Shown here in pieces: positions 17,623 to 29,012 of a stretch of DNA of 64,000 bases. Numbering within the stretch: position 1 is the first letter of the stretch; every line of letters starts with the position of its first letter. Source of the DNA: Hyaloraphidium curvatum (lineage: Eukaryota > Monoblepharomycota > Hyaloraphidiomycetes > Hyaloraphidiales > Hyaloraphidiaceae); NCBI GenBank assembly GCA_025558095.1, contig JAIVFI010000016.1, positions 248,001 to 312,000 of the forward strand, given 5' to 3'. A program made the translations under genes and the position numbers. The notes under the pieces were generated by a model. It was not told where the DNA came from and did no database searches. It saw nothing but the letters and a program-made list of their open reading frames with translations.

Positions 17623-19999
17623 TCACTCCCACCACTTCTCCTTGAACTCCGCAGCCGGCATCCCCGACTCATGCCTGTCTTCGTTCCCCGTGTCGTACCT
17701 CTCGAGGGTCTTGGTCAATCGCTCGATCACGGTGGCGTTCTGGTTCATGAGCAGGTTGCCGACGACGGTGATTGCAAACGCCCATAAGGAGATGGTGAGG
17801 ATGTTGAAGTACAGCCAGAACTGCCAAGCCGCAGCCGTCGTTGGGAACAAGTCACCGAATCCAGTGGTAGTGATCGAAATGAACACGAAGTAAACAGCCT
17901 GTGATTCCAAGAAGGGAAAATCAGACTCCTTGCCTGCGCCCAAAGCGTGTAATACCCACGTCCAGGTAGGTCCACCTCGGCTGCAAGGCGCAGAAGATCC
18001 CAGCCCCGCCAAGCCACCAGATCACCGTCAGCGCGCCCATGCCAATCGCAATCAGCCGGTCCGTCCAGAGCTGGATCGCCTCTTCCTCCTTGAACAAGTC
18101 GCCTGCCATAGCGATCCACGTGGCGCGCCGATTCAGCCGCTCTTTTCCGGGGTCGAGGCGCCGTGCCCGGGAGAGGCGCCGCTGCCGCGCAACCTGCGCC
18201 GGGGTGGCGCTTCCCACAGCTCGACCGTCGTCTGCGCTAGCGGCGTTCTGAGCCGTCCCGTTCTGAGCATTCCCCGATGCGGCCGCCTCGGCAAAGTACG
18301 CGGTCATCGGATCGAGCGACGTGCGCTGGCGCGCATTTGCGGGTTCCTTGAAGGCGATCCCCGGTGGTGACTTCGGCACAGCGCCGGGGCCAGAATCGGC
18401 TGGCGAAGCGTCCGCAGCGCCAACAGTCTCTCCGGCCGCTGGTGGTGCTTCCATGTCGCCGGCCGGTGCCGGATCCGCGCTTCTCTGCGGTCGCACGAGT
18501 GTGCCCACTTTAGGGTCTCCCTCTGCGGGTATCTGCCCGACATCGGCACCCCAAGCTTCCCGAATGCTCGGCACCTCCTCCCCAGTCTGCTGCACGTCCT
18601 TGGCGGCCCCAAACTCGTGGGCTCGCTCCAGACCGGGAGCACGGGCCTGCTCGGAGTTGTCTCCGTATGGCGACGTTGCAACGCGTTGCGACCAGAAGGA
18701 CGTGATGTCATCCGTGCTGCTGCTGACCGGATCCGGTGAATCGTGATCCGGTTCCATGTTGGCAGAGTCCGGCACGTCCGGCGACAGGGGGAGAGGGAGG
18801 GGTTCCATGTCGTCGACATCGTTCGGCGCCGGCTGCTCCCAAACGGACGCCGTCGTCGGAACGTGGCCGTTCCTGGCGGCCACCTCTTTCGCTGCGAGTT
18901 CGGTGGGAGGTGGTGGGTCCGCTCCCGGTGCCGAAATCTTGGGAACAGCGTCGCTCCTCGCTGCGGCTTGGACCCGCTTGATCCCCTTTTCGGGATCGTC
19001 GTAGAAGATGGTCCCAGAGGGCATCCGTCCCAGTGCGGTCTTGGCGCGATTCCGATCCTGGCGCTGCGCCGATATCTTGCGCACCCGGCTCTCCACCAGC
19101 GGACGCAGGTGCAGCTCGATCGACTCGACGAGCACATTCCGAATACTGAGGAGGTAGTTGAGCATGACCACCAGACCAACGCAGCCGTAGGTGATGACCA
19201 GGATCTTGCCGGCCTCTGTTCTTGGCGTATCGTTCCCGTAACCAATGGTCGTGAAGAAGACCACACCAAAGATAAGTCCCCGGTGGAAGTCCCACTTTTC
19301 CACGGCATCGAAGGCAAACGCCCAGGAGATCAGGACGACCAAGAGGATGAACGTGCTAATGATGAGCTCGCGCTTTGCGTAGCTGATGGTCTCAGGGCTT
19401 CCGAGCGCCAGATCAACGGCTCGAAGCAGCATCGAGGGCACAGCAAACGAGATCGTGATACAGAGGGCCAAGTAGAAGGTCGTGTTGGTGAAGCTGATGT
19501 CCAGGTCGATCGTCCGCTTGTTGAACTCGGCCAAGGCCGCGGAGGACATGGCGAGCTGCCCAGCAATGCAGAAGAACTCCGCGTAGTTCCCCGTCCGAGC
19601 CCGGAACCTCAGGCACCTCAGCACGATGAGGATCCACTTGACGATCCCCAGCGCCACCACGGTCCACAGCAGGCCCTGCTCCAACGGCGTGAGGAGAAAT
19701 GGATCGGGTCTGTCCACGTCCTGCCTCGGCTTCAATGTCGGCGGCAGTGCCCGTCGGAAAGGTCCCCCGCCGTCGTCCGTGATCTCCAAAGCCCAAAGCG
19801 GCTCCGCGGCGGCCTGCATCGCGCTGATAAACACCACCGCGTCGCACAGGGCGCTGAAGAAGAACGGGCCGTTCTCGTTTTCGGGCAGGTTCTGCCACGC
19901 CCAGCAGCGCCTCATCGCCGATGCGACGCGACCGCCCTTGTCCGCATTTTCCGGTTCCGTTGCGACTCGGCAGCCTGCGGCCACCCCTTCCGTCGCCAT
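17623..19999 (-). CDS. Two-pore outward-rectifier K+ channel (TOK-type)
   Basis: Two exons: 17960-19999 and 17623-17898 (61-nt intron joining TYLD to AVYFVF), about 771 residues from ATG 19999. Four hydrophobic segments precede the first pore helix and filter FFTTIGYGND. Next come a TM (ITYGCVGLVVMLNYLLSI), a very long hydrophilic loop of roughly 340 residues, another TM (GALTVIWWLGGAGIFCAL), the second filter ISITTTGFGDL and a last TM (LYFNILTISLWAFAITVVGN). This S1-S4/S5-P1-S6/S7-P2-S8 order is the fungal TOK1 topology. The loop between S6 and S7, rich in Pro, Ala, Ser and acidic residues, is much longer than I recall for yeast TOK1. Plasma-membrane K+ efflux is the expected role. Confidence 0.88.
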
Positions 20000-20153
20000 C
20001 GCGACGCTTTCGTGCCGGTCCACCCCTTCCGCAGCCGCCGTCGCCCGCGGTTCGGGGTGGACCCTGGATCGGACGGACGGAGGTTGTTGTTGACGACACG
20101 CGCGGGCGGCTCGTCAGCACCGTGTGTCCCCCAGCACTTGCGCGCTAACAGCA
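20000..20153. promoter_or_regulatory. Divergent promoter with 10-bp inverted repeat
   Basis: 154 bp between the K+ channel ATG (19999, minus) and the EXPERA gene ATG (20154, plus). It contains a perfect inverted repeat: GGTCCACCCC at 20017-20026 and GGGGTGGACC at 20054-20063. CCACCCCTTCCG also occurs as a direct repeat at 19981-19992 (inside the channel's coding start) and 20020-20031. These could be binding sites for a dimeric zinc-cluster-like regulator, which is inference only. Confidence 0.45.
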
Positions 20154-20984
20154 ATGGCGGTTACTCGTCCCCTTCTCCGCCTTTGGGTAAGTTGACGTCG
20201 CAGATTCTGCTGTCCTGGTGGCTAGGCGATCTGACCGGAATGCGTCCCGCTGCGGACCACCTTTGTAGTTTATGGCTGCCTGCTTCTTTATGACCTGGGA
20301 CCTGTGCTACATCTTCTCGTGAGTCAGGTTTTCCGTGTATCAAGGTGTCAACTGAATGCCGACTGACTCGGCCGGCCCTGTTTGTGCTTCGGAAACTTTC
20401 TTCGCTGCTTTGCCTTGGCAACGCTTCAGACGACCTCGCTCCTTCCCCGGCGGCGACCTCCACTTCATTTGGAAGCCCTACGCCTTGTACGGGACGATAG
20501 ACCACGTGTACTCCCGCAAGGCGTGGGAGAACGGCGAAGGATGGCCGGCAGCGCAGAGCCTGGGCAACATTCTCGAGGTCGTCATCATGCTCTATCACCT
20601 GAGCCTGCCGTCGACGACCTTGACGAGCGATTTTGTCGCTTTCGTGGGACTCCCGCAGTTGCCGCCGACTTCCCGACGCTGATCCGACCTGTTCCCGTCG
20701 AGCGCAGTTCGTCTCCGTGCTTACCTGGTACAAGACAGCAATTTACTTTGGCATCGATTACTGTGGGTGGTCTTTCCTTTCGAGTACGAGGTCCATCACT
20801 TAACGCTTGTTCAGTTTCTGGCTGGGCCGGCAGCAAGCACAATTCCGCCTTCAACTTTTGGATTCTGTACGTCACAGTCAACAATTTTTGGTCCGTCATC
20901 CCCTTTATTTATATGAACATACTGGGGAGGCGCCTGTACGGGGCGCTGGCCAAGGCAGACGCCGCGGGAAAGAAAACAAAGTGA
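20154..20984 (+). CDS. EXPERA-domain (EBP-like) ER membrane protein
   Basis: Five exons: 20154-20186, 20269-20318, 20430-20643, 20708-20762 and 20815-20984 (introns 82, 111, 64 and 52 nt), 173 residues. It matches the EXPERA fold of emopamil-binding protein (sterol delta8-delta7 isomerase) and relatives: FMAACFFMTWDLCYIFSRP, HFIWKPYALYGTIDHVYS, AAQSLGNILEVVIMLYHLSL, TWYKTAIYFGIDYFSGW and FWILYVTVNNFWSVIPFIYM. Four membrane helices are expected. The C-terminus is KKTK, a dilysine KKXX ER-retrieval signal. Whether it is a true sterol isomerase, a TMEM97-like protein or another EXPERA member cannot be decided from motifs alone; the short N-terminus lacks an extra first helix. Confidence 0.83.
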
Positions 20985-21153
20985 ATGATGGAGAAGGATG
21001 GCTGCAAGAAGGCGACATTACTGAGGAACAGTTGATGTAATGGCGCAAAGGTTCTGAATGGGAGATTGGAACGGTCAGAACGCCTCCGTTCTGCGATCGC
21101 CGTTGCACCGACGACGGTGGTGCAGCACCTGGAATCAATCTCTCCACCCCGAA

Positions 21154-23379
21154 ATGCCGCCTGCAGCGGGGAAATCGGGCCCCTCTAACGATGTTCCGAC
21201 CATATTTACCCTTGGAGATGATGTCCTGGGGCGCCTGCAGTCCGTCTCGGACGCCGGCGAGCTCGTAGACGCGCCCTCGACTCTGGAACCTCTGGACTCG
21301 CGCCCAAAGGCGCCGACGCCCACGCCGGCCAGCGATGCGGTGCCAAATGGCACAGATTCGAACGGATCTTTGGCCACGGGTCCCGCGGGGGCGTCCGAAG
21401 ATGCCAGCGAGAGGAAGGCGTGGTCCTGTGCGACCTGCCGCGTCTCGTTCGACTCTGCCAACGAGCAGCGGCAACATTACAAGGTAGGGGCTGGCGCTTC
21501 GAAACTGCTATCGTGCAGCTCATCTCCGCCCCAGCTCGATTGGCACAGGTACAACGTGAAGCGGAAGCTCAAATCGTCTACCGCCGCGCCGATGACGGAG
21601 GACGAGTTCGATGCCCTTGCCGAGAAAGCGGACGGAAATCTGTCGGAGGGCAGCCTTTCCGGCTCGGACTCCGAAGCTGAAGACGACGGTGGAGCTGGCT
21701 CCAAAAAGAACGAGGCGGGAGGAGCGCTCGATTCGACGACCAAATCCCCGTTCGTCGTCATCAATGTGCCGCTTCCGCCCGACCATGTGGCCGTCGTGAC
21801 CGCCGCAAATGGGGCCGCGCGCGGCGGAGAGGGTGAAACGGCAATGGACCTCGTGCAGCAGTACCAGATCTACCGGACTGTCCTTTACAACCCTCGGACG
21901 ACGCAGGCGCCCAGCGCCGCCGATCTTGCCTCGCGTTTGAAGCAGCTTTCATCCAGCCCGCAAGCTGGACGCCGCCGGCTTTGGACGTTCTTGCTGCTTT
22001 CTTCGGGCCACCTTGCGTTTGCCGTGTTTGACGCGGTGACGATGGAGGCGGTCGCGCACACAACCAAACACCGCTATACTGTCCGGCGGAAGCAGGGAGG
22101 TGCGCAGTCTGGCAACGATGGCAGCAAGTCGGCCGTGGCCCATTCCGCAGGTGCCGAACTCCGGAGGTACAATGAGCAAATGCTGCGAGAGGAGGTGCGG
22201 GAGGTGCTCAAGCAGCACGAGCAGCTCCTGGACGAGAGCGAGCTGCTCTTTGTCCAAGCTTCGGGCTCGTCCAACCAGCGCGTCATATTTGGCTACGAAG
22301 GGGCCGTCCTGCGCAGGGACGACGAGCGGATACGGAGCATCCCGTTCACCACGAAGCGGCCCACCTTCAGCGAATGCGAGCGGTGCGCGAAGGAGCTGCG
22401 GACCGTCAAGGTCAGGATCGTGGATTTGGAAGTGGCGCGCCGCGAGAGGCAGGCTGCCCAGGCACGAGAGGCAGCCAAGGAGCTGAAGAAGAAGACCGCC
22501 GAGGCGCCAAAGCCGGCCAAGGTCGAAAAGGAGAAGGAGAAGGTCGATGCCGAGGCCGAGAAGCTGGTCGAGCTCATCTCCCGGGGCAAGCTGGAACCTC
22601 TGCAGAAGCTCATCGCGGGCGCTCCGGAGCTTTTGACGACCCGGTTTCCCGAGTCGCCCATATCGCCAAGCGCGCTCCACCTCGCGGCCGCGTCTGGACA
22701 GCCCGAGATTGTTACCTACCTCCTCACCACGTACCCGGAATCCTCCGATCCTACTGCCCTCAATTCCCGTAAGCAGTCGCCGTACGACGTGGCGGTCGAT
22801 CGCGAGACGCGCAACGCGTTCCGCAAAGTGAGGGCCCTGGCCGACTTTGCCGAGCGATGGGACTGGAACCGGGGACACGTACCGGAAGCCTTGACTGACG
22901 AGATGGAGGAGGCCCAGAAGAAGAAGGAGCGGGAGAAAATGGCGAAGGAGCGGGAGAAGGAGAAGGAGAGAAAGGAGAAGGAGCGGGAGAAGGAACGAGT
23001 GCGCGCGGAGGAGGAACGCAAGAAACAGGAAGCCGCTGCCGCCGAGAGGGAGAAGAAGGCAGCCACGGAGAAGCGGTTGAAGGACCTCAAGCTCGCGAGC
23101 ACACCATCGTCAGCGGCGACCCAAGGGTCCTACAAGCTCTCGGGCGGCGCACGACCTCCTCCTCCGCAAGCCGCTTTGGACACGCTTACACCCGAGGCGC
23201 GGGCGCGTGTCGAACGCGAAAAGAGGGCGCTCGCTGCCGAATGGCGGGCGAGGACTGCGACGGGCAAATGCACCTTCTGCGGCGTGCCGCTAAACACGCT
23301 CGGCAACCAGGTGTTTGAGCGGATGGGCTGGAAGTACTGCTCCATGAATTGCCTGAATGGCCACCGCGAGTACACCTGA
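21154..23379 (+). CDS. VMS1: Vms1/ANKZF1, peptidyl-tRNA hydrolase of ribosome-associated quality control
   Basis: Two exons, 21154-21483 and 21535-23379, about 724 residues. The 51-nt intron is in frame; its removal gives the C2H2 finger proper spacing (CATCRVSFDSANEQRQHYKL then DWHRYN). Domain order: zinc finger (about 91-118), VLRF1 catalytic domain with LWTFLLLSSGHLAFAVFD and KHRYTVRRKQGGAQSGNDGS (the Gln-containing KQGG/Q loop near residue 296), one ankyrin unit (SALHLAAASGQPEIVTYLL), a long charged coiled coil, a VCP/Cdc48-interacting motif RALAAEWR (R-x2-AA-x2-R, about 673-680) and a C-terminal zinc motif (CTFCGVPLN, CSMNCLNGH). It cleaves nascent chains from tRNA on stalled 60S subunits. 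ATG 21058 would add 32 unconserved residues. Confidence 0.95.
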   Translation: MPPAAGKSGPSNDVPTIFTLGDDVLGRLQSVSDAGELVDAPSTLEPLDSRPKAPTPTPASDAVPNGTDSNGSLATGPAGASEDASERKAWSCATCRVSFDSANEQRQHYKVGAGASKLLSCSSSPPQLDWHRYNVKRKLKSSTAAPMTEDEFDALAEKADGNLSEGSLSGSDSEAEDDGGAGSKKNEAGGALDSTTKSPFVVINVPLPPDHVAVVTAANGAARGGEGETAMDLVQQYQIYRTVLYNPRTTQAPSAADLASRLKQLSSSPQAGRRRLWTFLLLSSGHLAFAVFDAVTMEAVAHTTKHRYTVRRKQGGAQSGNDGSKSAVAHSAGAELRRYNEQMLREEVREVLKQHEQLLDESELLFVQASGSSNQRVIFGYEGAVLRRDDERIRSIPFTTKRPTFSECERCAKELRTVKVRIVDLEVARRERQAAQAREAAKELKKKTAEAPKPAKVEKEKEKVDAEAEKLVELISRGKLEPLQKLIAGAPELLTTRFPESPISPSALHLAAASGQPEIVTYLLTTYPESSDPTALNSRKQSPYDVAVDRETRNAFRKVRALADFAERWDWNRGHVPEALTDEMEEAQKKKEREKMAKEREKEKERKEKEREKERVRAEEERKKQEAAAAEREKKAATEKRLKDLKLASTPSSAATQGSYKLSGGARPPPPQAALDTLTPEARARVEREKRALAAEWRARTATGKCTFCGVPLNTLGNQVFERMGWKYCSMNCLNGHREYT

Positions 23380-23393
23380 CGGAATCATGCCTA

Positions 23394-26300
23394 CTAGAGC
23401 TCGCTGCGGCACAATGGGCTTGTACGAAGCACGTTAGCGTACGATGAAGGCCATTTGCTCGCGGCACACACCAAAGATTCTGTCCGGAGGTCCGCAACCA
23501 CTTGGTCATGCAGGCGTTGTGGAACTTGTGTTTGCACGTCTTGCACTGCTTCGAAGGCAAGGTCCGGTCGATCACGCCGACGACGCTGTAGCAGATGGCG
23601 CAGTCCTCCACGCCTTGGTAGTGCAAAGTAACGTTCCGGTGCCACACCGAGATCGCATCCAACACCTTGCCGTTCTGGTTGAACATGACGGCGGTGATGT
23701 TGAGAATCCACGCGCGCCATCGCGCTTCCTGGACCCCAGCTTTGGATCCGCCGCTGCCATCAATCTCCACAGGCCGCAGGGGATACGACGAAGGGAAGCG
23801 GATCATGAGGTCCAGCGAAGCAGTGTCCTCGACGTTGTAGGTAACGCCGATCTCGTTGGCGGAACGGGAACGGAACTCGAGCTTTTCGAACCTGGAGCTC
23901 TCGACCTTTCGGACGCTGTCCGTTTCAAGGGCGATAAGCTTTGGGCTGAACTGTCGCTCGACGTAACTGGCACGAGGACAATCAGTGCCCGTCGATTGCG
24001 GGGCCGGCGAAGTAGAGAAAATCACCTCTCGACTGCCATGCTCAGCTGTTTGTCCTTGATGTCGGACCACCATAGGCGAACAAGACTCGGCATGTGGCGC
24101 ATCGCACCCCACACAACATGGGCAGCAAGCAGTTTGAAGGACAACGCCGACGATGCTTCCAGCGACGGAAGCTCGAATTCTGTCACGTCCCAGACCGACA
24201 GATCGAACACCGGGAAGGCCGTGCCGATGCCAAAGACTCGGAAAGCAAAGTCCATCAAGTCAGGTATCATGCGTTCGGTGTTGCGAACCTGGCGGATGTA
24301 CGCAGCCTTGAGCTGGAACGTGATGTCGTTGAAATGGGCGAGAAGAATGAACCAGGATAAAAGGTAGGCAAGTCCGTCCCTGAGTTGCGCGCTATCCAGA
24401 TCGGACGATGCTTCGAGCAGCACGAAATCCAGGGAAGGCTTTCCCGAGGCCAACTTGATCAGCAGTGGTGGCAAAGAGAACCTGGGATCCTGGTCATCGT
24501 CCGCTAACGAAGAGCCAGACATTTCCAGCTTCAAAGACAAGGTCTGCACCCTCTCGATCGTCTCCCGATTCAGGAGAATCGCTGCCGTCTTCTGATCCCA
24601 CGCAACCGCTGACGTGAGCATCTGGCACAGGTCCGTGAACCTCCCGGCCGGAACGAGGACATCCCGCGGGATGTGCTGGCACAGCTCCGCCGCCGTTCCC
24701 CTCGACTTCTCCTCCAACTGATTGGTTCCGCTGGGACCGGATGCCTCCTTCCAATCGTCCAGATAGCTGCTTAGCAGCTCGCTGTAGATTTCACGGTGCG
24801 ACGCTTGCAGAGCCTCGCCGATTGCGGTGTGTTCGACGCCGAGTTCAAACAGGAGCCGCAGCAGCTCGTAGGTCCTATATCTGAGCGCCCACGCGCCGGT
24901 GCAACCGGCCGGAACCGCGAGCCAGCTCAAGCAGCACCTGATCATGAGCTGCCAATGCGCCCCGTCGACATCGGAGACAATGACTGCGAGATTGGCAAAC
25001 AGAGCTGCAACCTCGGACAAAAGAAGCAACGTCTCCAGCGATTGGTCTTTGCCGTTTTCGTGATTGAACCACAGACCGATCTGCCGGAGCAGGAAGATGA
25101 CGCGGGGCTGCGGAAGCGAATCCTTAAGCGGGTCCTTTCCAAAAGAGACGTTCAATGGGACCACGAGGCGGAAAGCTGCTGGCGAGCACGTCAGCCTGAC
25201 CTTCACAGGCAAATTCGACATACTTGCCAATGCTGCGTTCGTCGCCCAAAGCAGAAGAAGGCTTGAGCGAAGCCAAAGCGCCCATCAGCTGGCTTTGGTA
25301 ATTCGTCAAACCTTCAGCCGTCCCGTTGATGACCAGCGCATCAAGGACTGCAATCAGACAGCCAGTGAGGGCTGAAAAGCACGACGTCAGTGACCACGAC
25401 CAACACCCCACGGTCGCCGCAAATACAGTACCTTCATTCGCCCTCTGAACCTTTTCTGCGGCGTCAAACAGATTCTTGATTCCCACAGGTGTCATGCAAA
25501 CCTTAACTCTCAACGACCGCAGAAGCTTTCCCAGGAGCCTGCACAGGAAAACCCGACTCTTGCCGGTGGCGCCTGCAGCCGCATTCCAGGCAAGCGCGAG
25601 AGCCATCTCCGCCACGCTCTTCACGGCTGCTTGTGCAGCTGCGCCGTCTTTGACGAGCGAAGGACCGAAAGTGTCCGCAACGCCTCCTCCCAAATCGAGG
25701 AACGCATCAAGAAGTTGCTCAATCGACTCGGTGGGATCTGGTCCGAAAGACGCGAGCGGTGCCGCCAAGCCAGTTTTGGCGTCCTCTGACACGACGAGCA
25801 ATCGAAGCCATGCGAGAACGAGTCGTGCGGCAACAACAAGCGAATCCTCCTCTGAAGGAAAGGCCGTCACCAGCGCAACAGGTCCCAACTCTCTTGCAAC
25901 TTCAGCAAGCATGGAAGATCGTCTGGCAAGCTCTGATTGGCCATGTACGTCGTACCGATGAGCCGAGCTGTTCGCGTCATTCTCTCGTGCGCAAAAGTCA
26001 AAGGCCCTGGGCACGGCATCCTCGCCCAGCTTCAGCCACTCCGAGTCCGACACATCCCACGGATCCGCCTCGGGCTGGGGAACGATGTCCGGCACCTCTG
26101 CCCGCGCCCACGACTGCTTTGCCGTCGGCGGGAAACTCTGGCACGCAAAGGCACGAACCAGCTGTGCCGCAAACTCGCCGGAGGTGCCGCAATGTCGCGG
26201 GTTGCGGAAGTTCGTGCCCCAGCGGGCAAGGAACTCGTTCGCGGCGCCGTCGCCCTTCGCTTCCAGAAGACGGGGGAGCAAAGAGCTTGACAAGGCAGCC

Positions 26301-28928
26301 GATGATGACTGCAGCTTTTGACACGATTCCTGGCCTCCGCTATCCACGGTTCCGTCCCGATGTACGACGTCAAACTCCAGGTTCTCCAGCGTGAGTGGAG
26401 TGAACGCTGCGAGATCCCAAAGATCCAGCACTAAGGACGGGAGCGCGCTGGCTGGGAACCAGTCGATTCCTCCGCGACGCTCCGTGACAAAAGCAACCAT
26501 GTCGACGGTGGAAACTGCGGTGTTCAGGGCCAGCGAGGAGACAGAATGACCGGCGGATCCAGAAACCACCAGGTAAGCGGTCACGAACTCTGAAAGCCAT
26601 CCAGACACGAACAAGCACATCCGATCAACGCAACCTTTTGACAAGTACTCGCCGGCAAGGCTCCGCGAGACGACGCGCACGATCGCTTGGTCCACCGATT
26701 CCGACAGGAGAAGCTTTCCCATCCGTTGAATGAGCAACTGTTCGACGTACTCGTCCAAATCCGTCCTGGGCAGCCCCGTAGAACGGACCAGCGCACTCGA
26801 TTCCGCGGAAGCTTCCAACAGTGCATCAACGACGTCGAGACGCCTTCCCCCGGTGGTATCTTTCAGCGAAGTTCCGAGTGTTTGGGCCCAATAGGCCTGC
26901 GAAAGCGCCGGATCCTTTGCCAGGAGCTCCATCATCGGCTTCAAGGATTCGACAGACACGTGCTGTGACTTCAGCATGCCCTGGAACGAATCCGAAAAGA
27001 AACCAGAGATTGAAGTGGTCAAGTCAGCTTCCCCGACAAGAGGGATCAGGCGCGAGGCCAGAGCAGTGAGAGAAGCAACGTCTCTATCCGATGCGTCCCT
27101 TGTCCCGCTCAGAGCAGCATCCGTGATGCTGGCATAAAGCGATCCAACGCGCTTGTCGGCGTTGCTGCCGGCGAGTTCTGTTGTATCCTTCCGAACGACG
27201 AGTTCCTCAAGAGATTCCCAAACAGCGGCCAGGAGATCGGCGGCACGGGAGCAGAACAGTCCAAAGTCGGGCACCTCTGCCCGTGACGCGATCCCGCCCA
27301 GGATAAGCTTTTCCAGGCAACCCAGTGGAACGGAAGCAATTGTCGCGTTACCGGATGCGAAGACCCTCGTCGTGATCTTTGCTATTGCCCCCGACCACGC
27401 GTCCGCAGTCACTTTGGCGGCCGTTTCGTGGGATGCCTCGAGCAGCTCCTTGGCCAACCTAGACACTGCGCTCTCTATGAGTCTCGGTCCCACCGCGTCC
27501 AGCTGGTCCCCGCCAGCTTTGCCCATACGACCCAAGATGAGGAGAAGGCATTCAGCGTATGCCACGACGAGCGATGATGCGGACGAGCGGTCGACGTTCC
27601 CGGTGCCGTAACCTTTCCATAGCGAGTCGAATAACGAGTCGCAAAACTCGGCATTTAACACCTCCGCGGGAAGGAGACTGAGGAGCGGGAGCAGAGAGGG
27701 ATAGGATACCGTGCCCGACCCAAAACAGCCACCGGCGAGAAAGGACAGAAGTCTGGAAGCAACCGTTTTGTCCTTTGACTTTGACGCACTGAGCTGCGAC
27801 GTCCACGACTGTGGAAATGCTACAATGGCATCGTAAGGCACTGCAGAGGTACAGAACAGGGCTCGCGTCGCGTACCTTTGGTGAAAAGAAGGACTGCTTG
27901 CCACATCTCGCCGTGAGCGGATCCGTCCTGTTCACTGAACGCCTTCCCGGGGAAGATGGGGCAAATCATGGCCAGCCGCTCGCGCAAAACATCCTGCCAG
28001 CGGGTCACCAGCTCTGCCGTGAGCTCTAGTGACGTCCGTCGAATCTGCACCGCCGAGGGCGGAACAGCAAAGCCCCAGAACCGCGTGGAATCAAAAATCC
28101 TGCCGTAATCAGCGCCGCACTTCTCCCTCTGCTCCCGCGAGAGCTCGCGGACCAGATACCCCAGAGCCTTGAGCGACGCCGCGACGGTTCTGGCGTACTT
28201 TTCCTCCATCTCGGTCGGCGTGACGAAGCGGGCATCGCTCAGCGTTTCAGGCGTGTGCTCCAAGAGGTTGGTCGCCAAGTAGTTCAGCACTGAAGGCTGC
28301 ACAAAATCGAGCGCGTCGGCCCGCTTCTTAGGTGAGGAGAAGGCCTCATTCCACGCCTCCGACGCGCTGCGAGACACATCTTTCGAAGGATCGAAAAAGG
28401 CACAGATCCAGGGTCCAGCAAGATCCTTTAAGTACGGCGCAAGGTCTTTCCGGACCTTCCGGACGAGCACGAGGTGGGCACCAGCGATCTGCTCTCTCGC
28501 CCTCCTTTCAACGTCCGTCGAGAGTCTTCCAAACAGCGAGGGCTAGAGGCAACCGAACGATTTATGAGCCAGATCCTCGGATTGCAGTCAGATCCACTAA
28601 CCCAAGCCGGCAGCAGCTTCAACAACTTGTCCGGGTCGGCTTGCTCCAAGTACGCCCGCAGCTCTTCGACGGCTTTGACACGGGTGACCGCGTCGCGCTT
28701 TGCCAGCTTCCGCAGCGTGACCTTCAGCTCCCCGCTGACCGCATTCTCCACCTCCTGCTCGGCCGAAAGGTTTATGCCGGTTGCGATGGGTGCCGAGACA
28801 GCAGCGGGTATCCCGAACGCGCCTCCGAACCCGGCCGACGCCGAGCCCGCGATGAGGTCCGCCGCCCGCGCAGCACTCGTAGGCTGGGCATTGCCCTTGG
28901 TCCGCTGGCCCGTCCGATCTTTGCCCAT
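23394..28928 (-). CDS. LTN1: Listerin E3 ubiquitin ligase (Ltn1)
   Basis: Six exons on the minus strand: 28602-28928, 27876-28542, 25190-27819, 24026-25122, 23472-23966 and 23394-23418; introns of 53-67 nt, total 1746 residues, close to human listerin. The N-terminal domain is typical: AYLEQADPDKLLKLLPAW, PSLFGRLSTDVERRARE, RKVRKDLAPYLKDLAGPW, then a long HEAT-like helical repeat region. After the C-terminal RWD-like part (FEIGV.., ASLDLMIRFPSSYPLRPVEI) comes the RING: CAICYSVVG, QCKTCKHKFHNACMTKW, NLCPLCRSEL at the extreme C-terminus (C4HC3). The final CPLC pair is created by splicing. It ubiquitinates stalled nascent chains on the 60S. The 3' end is 14 bp from the 3' end of VMS1. The exon 3/4 junction is the least certain. 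Confidence 0.95.
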
Positions 28929-29012
28929 TGTGAGCTGGAAGTGGTGCAGTCACTCCTCTAAGTTGCTCAATGCTGGCGTCTTGTTTACCCCGACTTCGAA
29001 CGCGAACTCAAG
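28929..29012. promoter_or_regulatory. Divergent promoter between LTN1 and IMPase genes
   Basis: Only 84 bp lie between the two start codons. CTTCGAACGCG occurs at about 28993, similar to the element between the cyclase and aminotransferase genes. Regulatory role is inferred from layout. Confidence 0.4.

Noticed and set aside
21058..21153. Upstream ATG (21058) as the VMS1 start
   Set aside because: It adds 32 residues unlike the family; ATG 21154 leads directly into the conserved TIFTLGDDVLGRL region. It cannot be fully excluded.
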